Assembly: GCA_944989445.1 (NCBI GenBank)
Contig: CALYLW010000168.1
Span: forward strand, 558,001-622,000
Direction of reading: 5' to 3'
Origin: Ampullaceana balthica
Taxonomy: Eukaryota; Mollusca; Gastropoda; Lymnaeidae
DNA length: 64,000 nt
The translations under genes were made by a program, and so were the position numbers. The notes below the pieces were generated by a model, which saw only the letters and a list, made by a program, of their open reading frames with translations, made no database searches and was not told the origin of the DNA. This document shows positions 55,301-63,895 of the stretch, piece after piece (within the stretch, counting starts at the first letter, position 1; every line of letters starts with the position of its first letter).

Positions 55301-56369
55301 ATAGCCAATCATTTCAAGTGCTTGACCCATACGTCATCCTCAGACTTGCCAAGGCCATGAAGACAAAGCAGTTAAGAAAAAGGAATAGAGTCCTTATACA
55401 TGTAGTAGTTATAGTGATTACGGTGGGAAGAAGTAGATGCTTTGAATTTCAGTAGGTTTCAAGTAGAAAGGTTTGAATGTCAGAAGGTTTAAAGAAGATA
55501 GCTGTAAATGTCAGTAGATTTAAAGTAGATATCTGTAAATGTCAGTAGATTTAAAGTAGATATCTGTAAATGTCAGTAGATTTAAAGTAGATATCTGTAA
55601 ATGTCAGTATATTTAAAGTAGATATCTGTGAATGTCAGTAGATTTAAAGTAGATATCTGTTAATGTCAGTAGATTTAAAGTAGATATCTGTAAATGTCAG
55701 TAGATTTAAAGTAGATATCTGTTAAGGTCAGTAGATTTAAATTAGATATATGTAAATGTCAGTAGATTTAAAGTAGATATCTGTAAATGTCAGAAGATTT
55801 AAAGTAGATAGCTGTAAATGTCAGTAGATTTAAAGTAGATAGCTGTGAATATTCAGTGTTGTAAGTATACCAAAGCTAGAAAGAGTTTTTAATCAAGGGT
55901 AACTGCATTGTCAAAGAAAACTTATCAGTACTTTGGAGACTTGTTTGGTGAAGTTAATGGGTGAAAAATATCTATAAAGTTGATGAATATATCAAGTTCC
56001 CTCCTCTTCTAGTGGTTACTAACCCCACTATCATTGTCAATGTTGGCTTTGGTAAGACTCAACTACTTATATTCCAAAACGTCTCATGAACAAACATTTA
56101 TATACAGGCCCAACACAGTTCTGTTTTTTTCAGGCTTTGTCCTATGCCTACAACTACATTAAAAAAAACAATTATATCTGCCAAACCGGCTCCCCCCCCC
56201 CAGTCTGAATGGTTTATAATATTCCTGGCAAATATTAATTTTTGAGTATCAAAAACTTGGTACTCAAAGTTTAAAGAAATGTTAACATACACCTACCAGA
56301 TGCAGAGTGGGACAGGGTCACTGTTAACAGAATGACACAAAACTGGGTAACACAGAAAACTTCATTCAT
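40238..56369 (-). CDS. Single-pass receptor with multi-tyrosine cytoplasmic tail, 8 exons, family unknown
   Basis: Eight exons join in phase to 449 codons including stop: 56369-56297, 53581-53177, 49169-48956, 48782-48655, 46905-46828, 46477-46387, 43458-43257, 40393-40238. Seen: a signal peptide (1-24, hydrophobic core VILLTVTL); a 275-residue ectodomain with scattered cysteines and several N-glycosylation sequons (NTS, NDS, NTT, NLS, NFT, NIT); one transmembrane helix (about 301-324); and a 124-residue tail with tyrosines at 357 (VVYSEP), 369, 375 (NYFEL), 382 (NTYEEP), 406 (SVYNHL), 421, 429 and 446. SVYNHL fits the ITIM pattern, and YSEP/YEEP resemble SH2 docking sites. I infer a cell-surface receptor signalling through tyrosine phosphorylation. 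The ectodomain could hold divergent Ig-like folds (WTFC), but I cannot assign it. Confidence 0.85.
40472..40535 (+). mobile_element. LINE/SINE 3' tail fragment
   Basis: GGATGCAATAATCTTCTGTA..AAAGGAAAGTCTGTAATAGAC matches the shared LINE/SINE 3' end. Only the tail is present. Lies in the last receptor intron, about 80 bp from exon 8. Confidence 0.6.
40536..43256. other. Receptor intron 7, no gene seen
   Basis: AT-rich intron DNA with diverged direct repeats near 41270-41560 (TTTTCATGAAACTTAAG...CACAATTATTTTTACTCAC twice) and an (AAT)n microsatellite at about 42817-42840. Confidence 0.5.
43257..43458 (-). CDS. Receptor exon 7 (cytoplasmic tail, part 1)
   Basis: 202 nt with tyrosine motifs VVYSEP, NYDPKQ, NYFEL and NTYEEP. 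Acceptor TTCAG, donor GTGAGT, phase 0 into the last exon. Confidence 0.86.
43862..44850 (-). mobile_element. Degenerate CR1/Jockey-like LINE
   Basis: About 1 kb of the same LINE family on the minus strand: the 3' end (TCTTAT..ATTACAAATGCTCC on the plus strand), the CCCATTCCACACCCAAATTCC region and an RT part (KYLGV, LSWNPH remnants near 44490). Frameshifts throughout. Confidence 0.75.
44923..45435. mobile_element. Tigger/mariner-like MITE
   Basis: 513 bp, inverted ends CAGGGAGTCCTCGGGTTACG / CGTTACTCGAGGACTAGCTG with TA at both flanks. No coding content. Lies in receptor intron 6. Confidence 0.8.
45926..46107. mobile_element. hAT MITE
   Basis: 182 bp, ends CAGTGTTTCTCAATTATT / TATTTGAGAAACACTG, exact 8-bp duplication AAGTAAAG (45918-45925 and 46108-46115). 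Related by its ends to 4442-4629. Confidence 0.9.
46387..46477 (-). CDS. Receptor exon 6 (transmembrane helix)
   Basis: 91 nt encoding MILIIIIAAVSSVAIILIII, then LICCLCRYRR: a clear hydrophobic helix followed by a Cys/Arg stop-transfer sequence. Confidence 0.88.
46828..46905 (-). CDS. Receptor exon 5 (juxtamembrane ectodomain)
   Basis: 78 nt encoding TNMTIICQPVSSTHLENVKM, after acceptor TTTTCCAG and before donor GTGAAT. Phase joins the transmembrane exon. Confidence 0.78.
46968..47045 (+). mobile_element. LINE 3' tail fragment
   Basis: ACCATGGATAAGCGTAAGATGCGATAATCTTCTGTATA...GCGTCTGTAATAGATAAGATA is the 3' end of the CR1/Jockey-like LINE, just upstream of receptor exon 5. Confidence 0.7.
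47257..48616. mobile_element. Tigger/pogo-like non-autonomous DNA transposon (copy 2, inverted)
   Basis: About 1.36 kb matching 8494-9846 in the opposite orientation, including the TTCAGCTCTCAGCGCTGTG / GACGTCACAGCC internal repeats. Left end CAGTAGAACCCACTTAACTC after TA; the right end is slightly decayed (GGGTTCCATTA). Ends about 38 bp from receptor exon 4. Confidence 0.82.
48655..48782 (-). CDS. Receptor exon 4 (ectodomain)
   Basis: 128 nt encoding LHPSELYWSKDGN, then NLNITLSGLQTSFPESMWLQ. The WSKDG...LNITLSGL arrangement is reminiscent of an Ig-like domain's C and E strands, though I would not assign it. A Tigger-like transposon ends about 40 bp beyond the donor. Confidence 0.8.
48956..49169 (-). 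CDS. Receptor exon 3 (ectodomain)
   Basis: 214 nt encoding EKLYIDICENTT, then MNLSMCFCSIASTSNFTV and NHSNILKMMPGE. Rich in N-glycosylation sequons. Acceptor TCCTACAG, donor GTATAA. Confidence 0.8.
51290..51576. repeat. Hairpin-bearing interspersed repeat (copy 2)
   Basis: Starts CACCCGTCAAAAATGACAG; shares CAAAATCGATCGCAGCGCCACC and CATCCATACATACAGACAAC with copy 1, and TTGGTGCAGTAATTTGGT with copy 3. It abuts the Helitron-like end at 51577. Confidence 0.6.
51577..51730 (-). mobile_element. Candidate Helitron 3' end (copy 1)
   Basis: Read on the minus strand, a hairpin CGGCGT...ACGCCG (51609-51591) is followed after 10 bases by CTAG (51580-51577) and then T, the classic Helitron terminus. 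The inner sequence matches 60730-60849. The other end was not found. Confidence 0.55.
52270..52345 (-). repeat. tRNA-like sequence (tRNA-Val-derived)
   Basis: Minus strand TAGTTTAGTGGTTATCACGT (A box), an anticodon-arm-like CCGCCTTGCACACGG and GGGATCAAACC (B box) resemble tRNA-Val. The anticodon stem is imperfect, so it is likely a pseudogene or SINE head. Confidence 0.55.
53177..53581 (-). CDS. Receptor exon 2 (first ectodomain segment)
   Basis: 405 nt, 135 residues, from acceptor TTTCCAG to donor GTAAGT. Contains WTFCIQNTSDW and cysteines in LGCPNDD, SSCP, MCMQG and HDCH. No family recognised. The phase joins exons 1 and 3. Confidence 0.82.
53582..55449. other. Receptor intron 1, left part, no gene seen
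   Basis: AT-rich with no coding signal that I trust on either strand. Confidence 0.4.
55450..55850. repeat. 31-bp minisatellite TAGATTTAAAGTAGATATCTGTAAATGTCAG
   Basis: About thirteen units, nearly identical in the core and more diverged at the left edge. Lies in receptor intron 1. Each unit carries the palindrome AGATATCT. Confidence 0.95.
56297..56369 (-). CDS. Receptor exon 1 (signal peptide)
   Basis: Starts MNEVFCVTQFCVILLTVTL and ends SHSASG at donor GTAGGT: a typical secretory signal of about 24 residues. A CTCTAG acceptor-like sequence about 20 bases upstream of the ATG may mark a separate 5' UTR exon. Confidence 0.82.
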
Positions 56370-56754
56370 CTTGATGTAACTTTGTGTCTCTAGAGTGTAA
56401 AAAAACAAAAAGTGTAAACATTATACAATATTGGAAATGTGATGTAAATTTAACAGAAAAATCAATCCTAGTATAAACATTCCTTTTCTTTAATTTTTCC
56501 CATGTGCCATACACTGGGACTGGAACACACCAGAGTGCTAGAAATAATACACAACACTGATGGATGGAAATGACACAGACTAGACAAGAGACTTACGTTT
56601 ATTGACACTGTGTACATAAATTAAAATAACATTTGATTTTTTTTTAATTTGGGTTAATTCTACATGTAATATTAAAATTTCGCTGTACATTATTAATTTT
56701 CTCTAACACTGGTGAAGAGAACATCTCATCGACTCATTGCTATACGTTTTAAAC

Positions 56755-56940
56755 TTTTAGTATGTGTTGCCTGAGATTGATGGCCTACAGACTTGTGGTC
56801 TACGGATTGATGGCCTACACATTATTGTGGCCAACAGACTTGTTGCCTTCTGATTAGTGGTTTGCAGATTGGTAGCCTAAACATTGGCGGTCTGCTGATT
56901 GGGGACCTACAGTTGGCGGCTCATTTTTGGCTCACATACT
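56755..56940. repeat. Degenerate 20-22 bp repeat (GATTGATGGCCTACAGACT)
   Basis: About eight loosely repeated words of the form GATTG.TGGCCTACA.ACTTGT, upstream of the receptor gene. Confidence 0.6.
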
Positions 56941-57261
56941 TGAGTTTCATTAAAGCAGTATTGCACTGTCAAGTTTGGGAAATCCAAGTACGAAACTGTT
57001 ATTGGAGCACTTTAGTCAGATAATAATAGGCATCCTCCCGTCTCGCCAGACGATGTTGCGTCACCGTTGGGTTGGGTTGCATTTTCTCGTGTGGCTGAGC
57101 AGTCCTATCCTTGAGTGCATCGAAGCTTTTGAACACATGTTCTGTGCTCCCTACTTTTGCGTTTAATCAGATAAATACTTGAAATATTTGATCGCAAAGT
57201 TAAGGCAAGAAAATCGGGTCATCCGGTACATCCAAGCAACAAGACGTCCGATACATCCATT

Positions 57262-57462
57262 CAGAGGCGTCACTAGTGGGATGCGGACGGTCTGCGGACC
57301 GCACAGAGTGACACCATCACAAGCGGTGACACCACAATGTAAAATTACGTATGCTCCGCTTATTTTGCACTGGCAGACCCGGGTGAGGTCTATGGGATAA
57401 GTCGTGAGGGGTGACACCATGAGCTACCGCACTGGGTGACACCAACCCTAGTGACGCCTCTG
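57262..57462. mobile_element. hAT-like MITE
   Basis: 201 bp with inverted ends CAGAGGCGTCACTAG / CTAGTGACGCCTCTG and flanks CATCCATT / CATCCTAT (an 8-bp duplication with two mismatches). Internal repeats of GGTGACACCA. Confidence 0.82.
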
Positions 57463-57626
57463 CATCCTATCATCGCGGCTGCCAATTCACCACAAAACAC
57501 CAATACTGACATTACACGCAAATGTGACATTATATTTTAATCATATTAATACATAACATCAGAACACACGAAACATAGCCTTTCAAAACCAACCTCCCTT
57601 TCTCAAAGACTCAAATGTGTCTAGGT

Positions 57627-57855
57627 CAGTGGGGGCGAACCTTTTTGGGGCCACGTGCCCGAAATTCAACCAATACCATCTTATTTATATAGCAAAGTGC
57701 AAACACTCCCATGAATCCCGTAAATTTGGGTTTTGGCTGGGCTGGTTTGATTAAGGACGTAATATTTTAGTCGCGTGCCGACTGATGAGGCTCTGCGTAC
57801 CGACTGTGGCACGCGTACCGACTGTGGCACGCGTGCCATGGGTTCGCCATCACTG
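57627..57855. mobile_element. hAT MITE
   Basis: 229 bp, ends CAGTGGGGGCGAACCTTT / GGGTTCGCCATCACTG, exact 8-bp duplication GTCTAGGT (57619-57626 and 57856-57863). Contains a duplicated ACCGACTGTGGCACGCGT. Confidence 0.92.
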
Positions 57856-58459
57856 GTCTAGGTTAGATGGGAGGTTTTATTGTAGAGGAATATTTTATTG
57901 TTTTCAAGTCTTTCTTTAAGACCGTGCTCATCTATTTTTGGCGAACGTTCGAGGTACCAAAATAACTTAAGTAAAGGGGGGGCCACTTCAAGGACCACAC
58001 CTTCAGCCAGATGCAACGACAATATTACATTTGCGTCATATAAATGCGACACATTTTAGTTCATTATGAACACTTCACAAGTCTTAAAGGCTAATGAGAG
58101 TATAACGTTGAAATTACCGAAGCGACCTTCTACCGCTCACAAATCTTTCAAAGTTTTCTCAAAATAAAGCTATCAAATATCTCAATAATATTTATCTATG
58201 TCCAAAGTGAATGTCTTATATGCAATACAAGCTAACGTCAAGCCTAGTTAAAAACGAGTAATTTTCGCATAATTTCTAATTAATACTATTAATATAAGGA
58301 TTATAGTATACGTAATTATAGTAGGCTAGGTATGACAGAGAAAAGATAATCTCAAATAAAAGGTTAATTTATTAGTTTTTGGTTAAAAAAAATAGTCATT
58401 ATAAATAATTTAAAATTAATATTATATGTAATGAACAGTTATAAAATATGAAACAACTA

Positions 58460-58870
58460 GCGTAAACCCGTCAAAAATGACGGAAGTTTTCAGCTGAAAT
58501 CCATTTATTTTATTAAAAAATGCAATTTTTTAAGGCGGCGTCGACCTTTTTCAAAAGCCCAACTAACTTGTCCTTGTTTGATAAATACGAAATATTAAAC
58601 TTTCTGAAATGTACACAAAGTATTTTATAATAGGGGTGCAGGGCGCCTACGGCGCCCCCTTTGTTTTTTTATTTTATAATTAACCATCATCAAATCCTCT
58701 TTTTACATTGATCCCTTTTCCAAAATTAAAATATGAGCGAAAACAATGACGTCATATAATATTTTTTTTACAGTGCATATTTAATTTGCACACCTTTTGA
58801 TGCTTTGGTGCAGTAATTTGGTTTTCCCTGCTTTCTAAAATTAGTAGCGTCAGGACTGACAGACACTACT
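58460..58870. repeat. Hairpin-bearing interspersed repeat (copy 3)
   Basis: Perfect hairpin CCGTCA-AAAA-TGACGG at 58468-58483, an internal hairpin GGGCGCC-TAC-GGCGCCC near 58647, TTGTTTGATAAATACGAAAT and TGACGTCAT as in copy 1, then GGTGCAGTAATTTGGT and TTTCTAAAATTAGTAGC as in copy 2. Confidence 0.65.
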
Positions 58871-59289
58871 TGCGTGACAATTGCAAATTATATTGTTTAA
58901 TAATAATAATGTAATCGCTTATATCCCATTAAATTCAAGTGTCAAGTGACATAAACCTCTCCCTTGAAATTTCTTTTTTTTTCTTTCTTCAAAATACTTT
59001 TCTTTAAAAAAAAACTGTTAAAAAACTTATGTTATAAAAGATTATGCAACGGAATTATTTATAACAGTAAATTAATCAGGGCAATCTTTATAACTTATGA
59101 CGAAGCAAGGATTGGCGTCTCAAAGTTCAAGTTGTTTTCTAATCCAAATTGTGTTTCATTAGCATTAAGAAAATACAAACACGACAGGGTTACACCAGGA
59201 ACTTCTTTGAATTTTAATAAACTAATAACTTAACAAGAGTTTTCAAGTGAGCAAGCCCCGACCAGCAATCGTAACAGGAAACAAAATGA

Positions 59290-59401
59290 GGATAAGGATA
59301 AGACATTGAGTGAAGAGAGAAGGGCCAGGAGAAAGGGCAGGGGGGGCAGAGGAGCAGGAGTACACGCCATCGTCCCATGGGGACGAACGGTTGCCCTACA
59401 T

Positions 59402-59445
<44 letters not shown>
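59290..59445 (+). mobile_element. RTE-like LINE 3' end with (TA)n tail
   Basis: GAGAGAAGGGCCAGGAGAAAGG...AGAGGAGCAGGAG...CCCATGGGGACGAACGG matches the 3' end at 62835-62920 and is followed by (CA)n(TA)n at 59402-59443. Only the last 110 bp of the element are present. Confidence 0.8.
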
Positions 59446-59447
<2 letters not shown>

Positions 59448-59614
59448 TTCACTAAAAGGAGTGTGTGCATATGAGCATGACGAATGACCCTCACTGGGGT
59501 CAACTAATCACAGTTAACGGTTGGCAAGTGAAGATGGTGGAGAGGTGGGGCGTGTCTTGAGACCAGCAATGCTTTTTGCATTCACTTTCGTTGTTCATCC
59601 ACAGTGTGCATGTA

Positions 59615-59690
59615 TGTGTATTTCGTAGTGTATTGGTTATTACATCTGCCTGACATGCAGACGGTTTTAGTTTCAAGCCCCAGCGGCAAC
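59615..59690 (+). repeat. tRNA-Val(GAC)-like sequence
   Basis: TAGTGTATTGGTTATTACATC (A box), a perfect anticodon arm TCTGC-CTGACAT-GCAGA with anticodon GAC (Val) and TTTCAAGCCCC (weak B box). The acceptor stem does not pair well, so it is a tRNA pseudogene or SINE head. Confidence 0.6.
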
Positions 59691-59858
59691 ATTTGTTTTT
59701 AAATTGTTTAAAATGTTTATGTTTATGCCCATTATTTCACCCTTTCTTAGCGAACATTAACATCACTTCGCATGTATTTCACGGGAAAAAAGCTTCGTTC
59801 AATGTTATAACAATTACTTCGTCTGTTTCTATCGGTCGCATATTTCTGGGAAAAGATC

Positions 59859-60068
59859 ATGGACGAAGATGTTGCTCTCCAGCCTTGCAACATGGCTGTA
59901 GTATTTGTTTGTCAACATTGGGATAACTTCGGCGACGAGCTATCCGTTGTTCTCCATGACGGAAACGTAGTCATACACTCTCAACAACACGCTCAGTACA
60001 TGATTACTTCAGGAGTATATGGTGGTCAGGCTGAAATTGACGCGATGTCCGAAATACTTCCCAAAAAT
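59859..60068 (+). pseudogene. OTU-like cysteine protease fragment, cut by a hAT element
   Basis: An open frame of about 70 residues from MDEDVALQPCNMAVVF to SGVYGGQAEIDAMSEILPKN. The GxYGGQ.E...(M/L)(S/A)... pattern after YM resembles the conserved centre of OTU domains; the catalytic DGNC segment is not evident. The hAT element at 60069 interrupts it. OTU domains occur in some Helitron-like transposons, and a Helitron-like 3' end follows at 60818-60849. Distant similarity only. Confidence 0.4.
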
Positions 60069-60699
60069 TAGGGCTGTTATCGATTAATTTAAATTTAATA
60101 GTTAACTTTTGAAAAATTATCGATTAATTAATCGATAATTTCGATTAAAGCTAAAAATAGAAATGTATGACGTCATTAAACTGAACATTTCTCACGGACA
60201 TTGAAAATTAAGAATATTTTGAACTAAATTTTATGACAATGTGTTGATACTTGATCGGATGTTTGTGCTGAAGGTGGTACGTCAGCGATGTATTTGATCC
60301 TTTAAAAAGAGAATTGTTTATGGCAGTGAACACAGTAAACTTTTTCACCATCTTCGACTTTGCCATCCGCAGTTAGCTTAAAAACAAAATTTTTGCTCAA
60401 CTTTCTAGTTATATGTTTAAATTTAACTGAGCTGATGCTGTCAGCCATTTTTTAGTTGACGTCTGCCGGTCCACATGAAGTAATAAAATAAATTATAATA
60501 TTACGCGGGAGAAGTTTGTACGTAAAAAATATATAAATTATTAATAATTATTAATAATTAATTATTCATTAATAAAATTTTTTTAAATATTATAAATATT
60601 TTTTTGATTTTAATCGAATTTTATCGATTAAAATAATTTTAATCGATAAAAAATTTTAACGATTAATCGATAACTTAATCGTTAATTTCCGCAGCCCTA
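60069..60699 (-). mobile_element. hAT-type non-autonomous element with BED zinc finger (copy 2, inverted)
   Basis: 631 bp, TAGGGCTG / CAGCCCTA ends, exact 8-bp duplication CCAAAAAT (60061-60068 and 60700-60707). On the minus strand it encodes the same MADSIS..VKFKHITRKLSKN N-terminus and YCVHCHKQFSF finger start as copy 1, but the frame breaks before the histidine pair. Overall almost identical to 1673-2286. Confidence 0.88.
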
Positions 60700-60729
60700 C
60701 CAAAAATGCTTCGAGAGTCCCCCGAAACA

Positions 60730-60849
60730 TTCACTCGCGTTGTTTCCATTTGTTCGTGCTACTGTTTGTGTCCGTTCTCCCCTCCCCCTTTTCTTTTCAC
60801 TATCTATGAGCAAGTCTGCGGCGTATGCTACGCCGCGGGTCGTATCTAG
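60730..60849 (+). mobile_element. Candidate Helitron 3' end (copy 2)
   Basis: Perfect hairpin GCGGCGTA-TGC-TACGCCGC (60818-60836), nine bases, then CTAG (60846-60849) followed by T. The upstream 110 bp match the minus strand at 51590-51720. Confidence 0.6.
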
Positions 60850-61148
60850 TAACTTATGTTTGAACTAAACATTAGAGGCGGAGAAAACGAACGCAGTAGA
60901 GGGTACTGGGACGGAGTAGAATTTGTTAGGGCGGAGAGGAAGTTGGAGGTGAGGAATCTTGTTCTTTATCAATGCAGCTACATATTTAAAGAAAAACTGT
61001 CAGCCAATAATATCTACCAATGTTAGTTATTATAGTGTGTCATGGGTCATGTGGACTGTTCTTAAGAGTATGGTGAGGTTTAATGCTATCATCAAAAAGT
61101 TTAAACTTCCCCCCAACAAACAAAACACACAAAAAATATTTTAAAACA

Positions 61149-61275
<127 letters not shown>

Positions 61276-61509
61276 AACAAATTCGTTTAATTCAATTCTC
61301 CTACGGGAGAATAATTAAAATGTAAGGCCTTCTGCCAAAGTGAAACGTAGAATGGTATTTTTAAAAAATAAATAAACGTCACGTCCAAAAAGAGGACTGC
61401 GGCGGAAATCGATGATCGAAGTTTGAGTTTCCCGCAGCAAACGCCTTTATTTAAAATTTTCTCTTGAATTTAAATTTATAATATATTGGCACATATATAA
61501 TATATAATA

Positions 61510-61960
61510 GCAATATTAAGCCAAAGACGCCTCCGTTGGCTTGGACACGTCAAGAGAATGCAAACTGGTCGCATACCCAAGGATGTGCTTTACAGCGAGC
61601 TGGCGACAGGGAAAAGGTCGGTTGGTCGGCCATGTCTCAGATACGTGGGCATATGCAAGAGAGACATGAAAGTAGCCAACATTGATATACAAAACTGGGA
61701 AAACCTGGCAGAGGATAGGTCCATGTGGCGGGCTATAGTGAAAGAAGGATCACTAAGAGCAGAGGAGCCAACTAGGGCAGAAGCAGTCACGAAAAGAGCG
61801 AGGAGAAAGGCCAGGCAACACTGCTCCACTGCTTTCGTGTGTGTGTCATGCAGAAGAGACTGCCACTCAAGGATTGGTCTCATCAGCCACACCAAGAGCT
61901 GCAAATAATAAAGATAAATCTATCGTCTTCCGTAGACGGACAGATGCCATACATACATAT
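61510..61960 (+). mobile_element. RTE-like LINE 3' end (copy A)
   Basis: Encodes QRRLRWLGHVKRMQ, GRIPKDVLYSELATGKRSVG, RPCLRYVGICKRDMKVA and a zinc-knuckle tail CVSCRRDCHSRIGLISH, then the short UTR ATCGTCTTCCGTAGACGGAC. The RT catalytic part is absent (5' truncated). Confidence 0.85.
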
Positions 61961-62923
61961 ACGGATGGAAATCTATACAACATCAGCCGTCTCCGTGCGA
62001 AGAGAAAAGTGGAAACTGTTTTAATTAGAGAGTTGCTCTTCGCGGATGACGCAGCCCTTACCTCACATTCAGAGATAGGTCTCCAACTTTTGGTCAATAA
62101 GTTCTCAAGAGGCATGCAAGGATTTTGGTCTAACGATAAGCCTAAAAAAGACCAACATTATGAGACAAGGAACAGACTGCTTCCCAGCAATTTCCATTGA
62201 GGGAAACACCTTGGATGTCGTCGAGGATTTTACCTACCTTGGCAGTAACATCACAAGCACACTCTCCCTGGAAAAGGAAATTGAAAACAGAATCGGCAGG
62301 GCTGCATCATTAATGGCTAGGCTGAATCAAAGAGTGTGGAACAATGCACAGCTTAGTGATAGGACGAAAATCACTGTGTACCAGGCCTGCGTGCTCAGCA
62401 CACTCCTCTATGGCAGCGAGTGCTGGACGACCTATGCCAAACAAACAAAGCAACTCAACAGCTTCCATTTGCGATGCTTGCGCAGGATTCTGAACATCAA
62501 GTGGCAGGATAAGATCACGAATGTCGAGGTACTCAGAAGAAGTCATATGCTGAGCATGCACTCAATCCTGAGTGAGAGGCGCCTGCGGTGGTTGGGACAT
62601 GTCCGCAGCATGAGTCCGGAGCGCATTCCAAGAGCCTTGCTTTACGGCGAGCTGGCAACTGGTATGCGGAAGAGAGGACGCCCCTGCTTGCGCTTTAAGG
62701 ATGTCTGCAAGAAAGACATGACTCTGGCGCAGATTGAACATAAAACGTGGGAGACCATTGCTGTGGAGCGCACCTCCTGGCGGGCAAAAGTGCGCGAGGG
62801 CATTCAAGTCGCGGAAGCTTCCCTTACAGCCAGGAGCGCGGAGAAAAGGGCCAGGAGAAAGGGGAAGGGGGGTAGAGGAGCAGGAGGAAACGCGATTATC
62901 CCATGAGGATGGACGGATGCCAT

Positions 62924-63002
<79 letters not shown>
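61955..63002 (+). mobile_element. RTE-like LINE (copy B) with (TA)n tail
   Basis: Starts within the palm domain (RELLFADDAALTSHS), shifts frame near 62105 (an apparent 2-bp loss in FSQEACKDFGL), then is open from 62160 to 62906: NTLDVVEDFTYLGSNITSTL, LLYGSECWTTYAKQ, RRLRWLGHVRSMSPERIP, RPCLRFKDVCKKDM. Followed by GAGGATGGACGGATGCC and (TA)n at 62927-63002. Confidence 0.9.
62160..62906 (+). pseudogene. Reverse transcriptase C-terminal ORF of LINE copy B
   Basis: 248 codons after the frameshift, covering the RT thumb and C-terminal region typical of RTE-like endonuclease-reverse transcriptases. The first methionine is not a real start. Confidence 0.85.
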
Positions 63003-63006
<4 letters not shown>

Positions 63007-63654
63007 TGGCATGACGAGGTGCGTGTGACATGATAAAATGTTGGGTAGTGCTCGTCAAATATGGGGTGTTGCCCAGCTATGCAATTTTGTCTAATCAAAT
63101 CACGACTTTGCTTTGAGGACGATGTTTGTCTGGGTGTGTGTTATATGAAATGAGGAAGTTTGTTGACACATTATTCGTCGGTGATGAATGCCTGCTCATT
63201 ATTACTATAAAGAGCAGACAATCAGAAATTCCAAACGCTGAGTTTGGTTTTGCTCTAAGTTTGGTGTGCGATACTGCACTTTTCATGGAAATTCTAAAAT
63301 TGTGATGGCGTCGTACCGAAAACTTATAGGTTAAATTTTTTTTTATGGGAATGCACTTAAATAACAAACGGTTGTCAAAAACGGTCATTTACTTGTGTTT
63401 TGATTCGATGTGATTTACGTGAGGAGATACGCGTCTCGTAAAGCAATATTGATATTCCCCAAAGGCGTCCAAGCATCTTTAAATGTGTCATACATTACGG
63501 GTTACCGTGACCCTTTCCAAGGATTGTTCCCAGCACTTTCACGCGGCGTCACAGCTTTAATTCCACATCTGCGGCGTGGCTATTTCAAACTTCCAAGAAG
63601 CACTCAATGATGTTACATCCTGCCCGGGAGAGAGCCCTCCCTTCTTTCTTACGA
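63003..63654. other. Unassigned sequence at the right edge
   Basis: No gene or repeat family recognised. Short ORFs on both strands look like chance. Confidence 0.4.
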
Positions 63655-63895
63655 CAGATTCAGAGATTCCTTCAGTAGACACACTTAGATATTTCTTCAG
63701 TAGACACATTCAGAGATTCCTTCGGTAGACACACTTAGTTATTTCTTCAGTAGACACATTCAGAGATTCCTTCGGTAGACACATTCAGAGATTCCTTCGG
63801 TAGACACACTTAGATATTTCTTCAGTAGACACATTTAGAGATTTATTCAGTACTGCCATTTAGAGATTTCTTCATTACTAATATTTGGAGATTCC
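63655..63895. repeat. About 30-bp minisatellite (CAGAGATTCCTTCGGTAGACACATT)
   Basis: About eight units, alternating CTTAGATATTTCTTCAGTAGACACA and TTCAGAGATTCCTTCGGTAGACACA, suggesting a higher-order dimer of about 60 bp. Confidence 0.9.

Noticed and set aside
55450..55850. CRISPR-like regular repeats
   Set aside because: Units are directly adjacent with no unique spacers, in an animal intron; a minisatellite. The arrays at 2367 and 20380 were rejected for the same reason.
59615..59690. Functional tRNA-Val gene
   Set aside because: The anticodon arm is good but the acceptor stem and B box are degraded.
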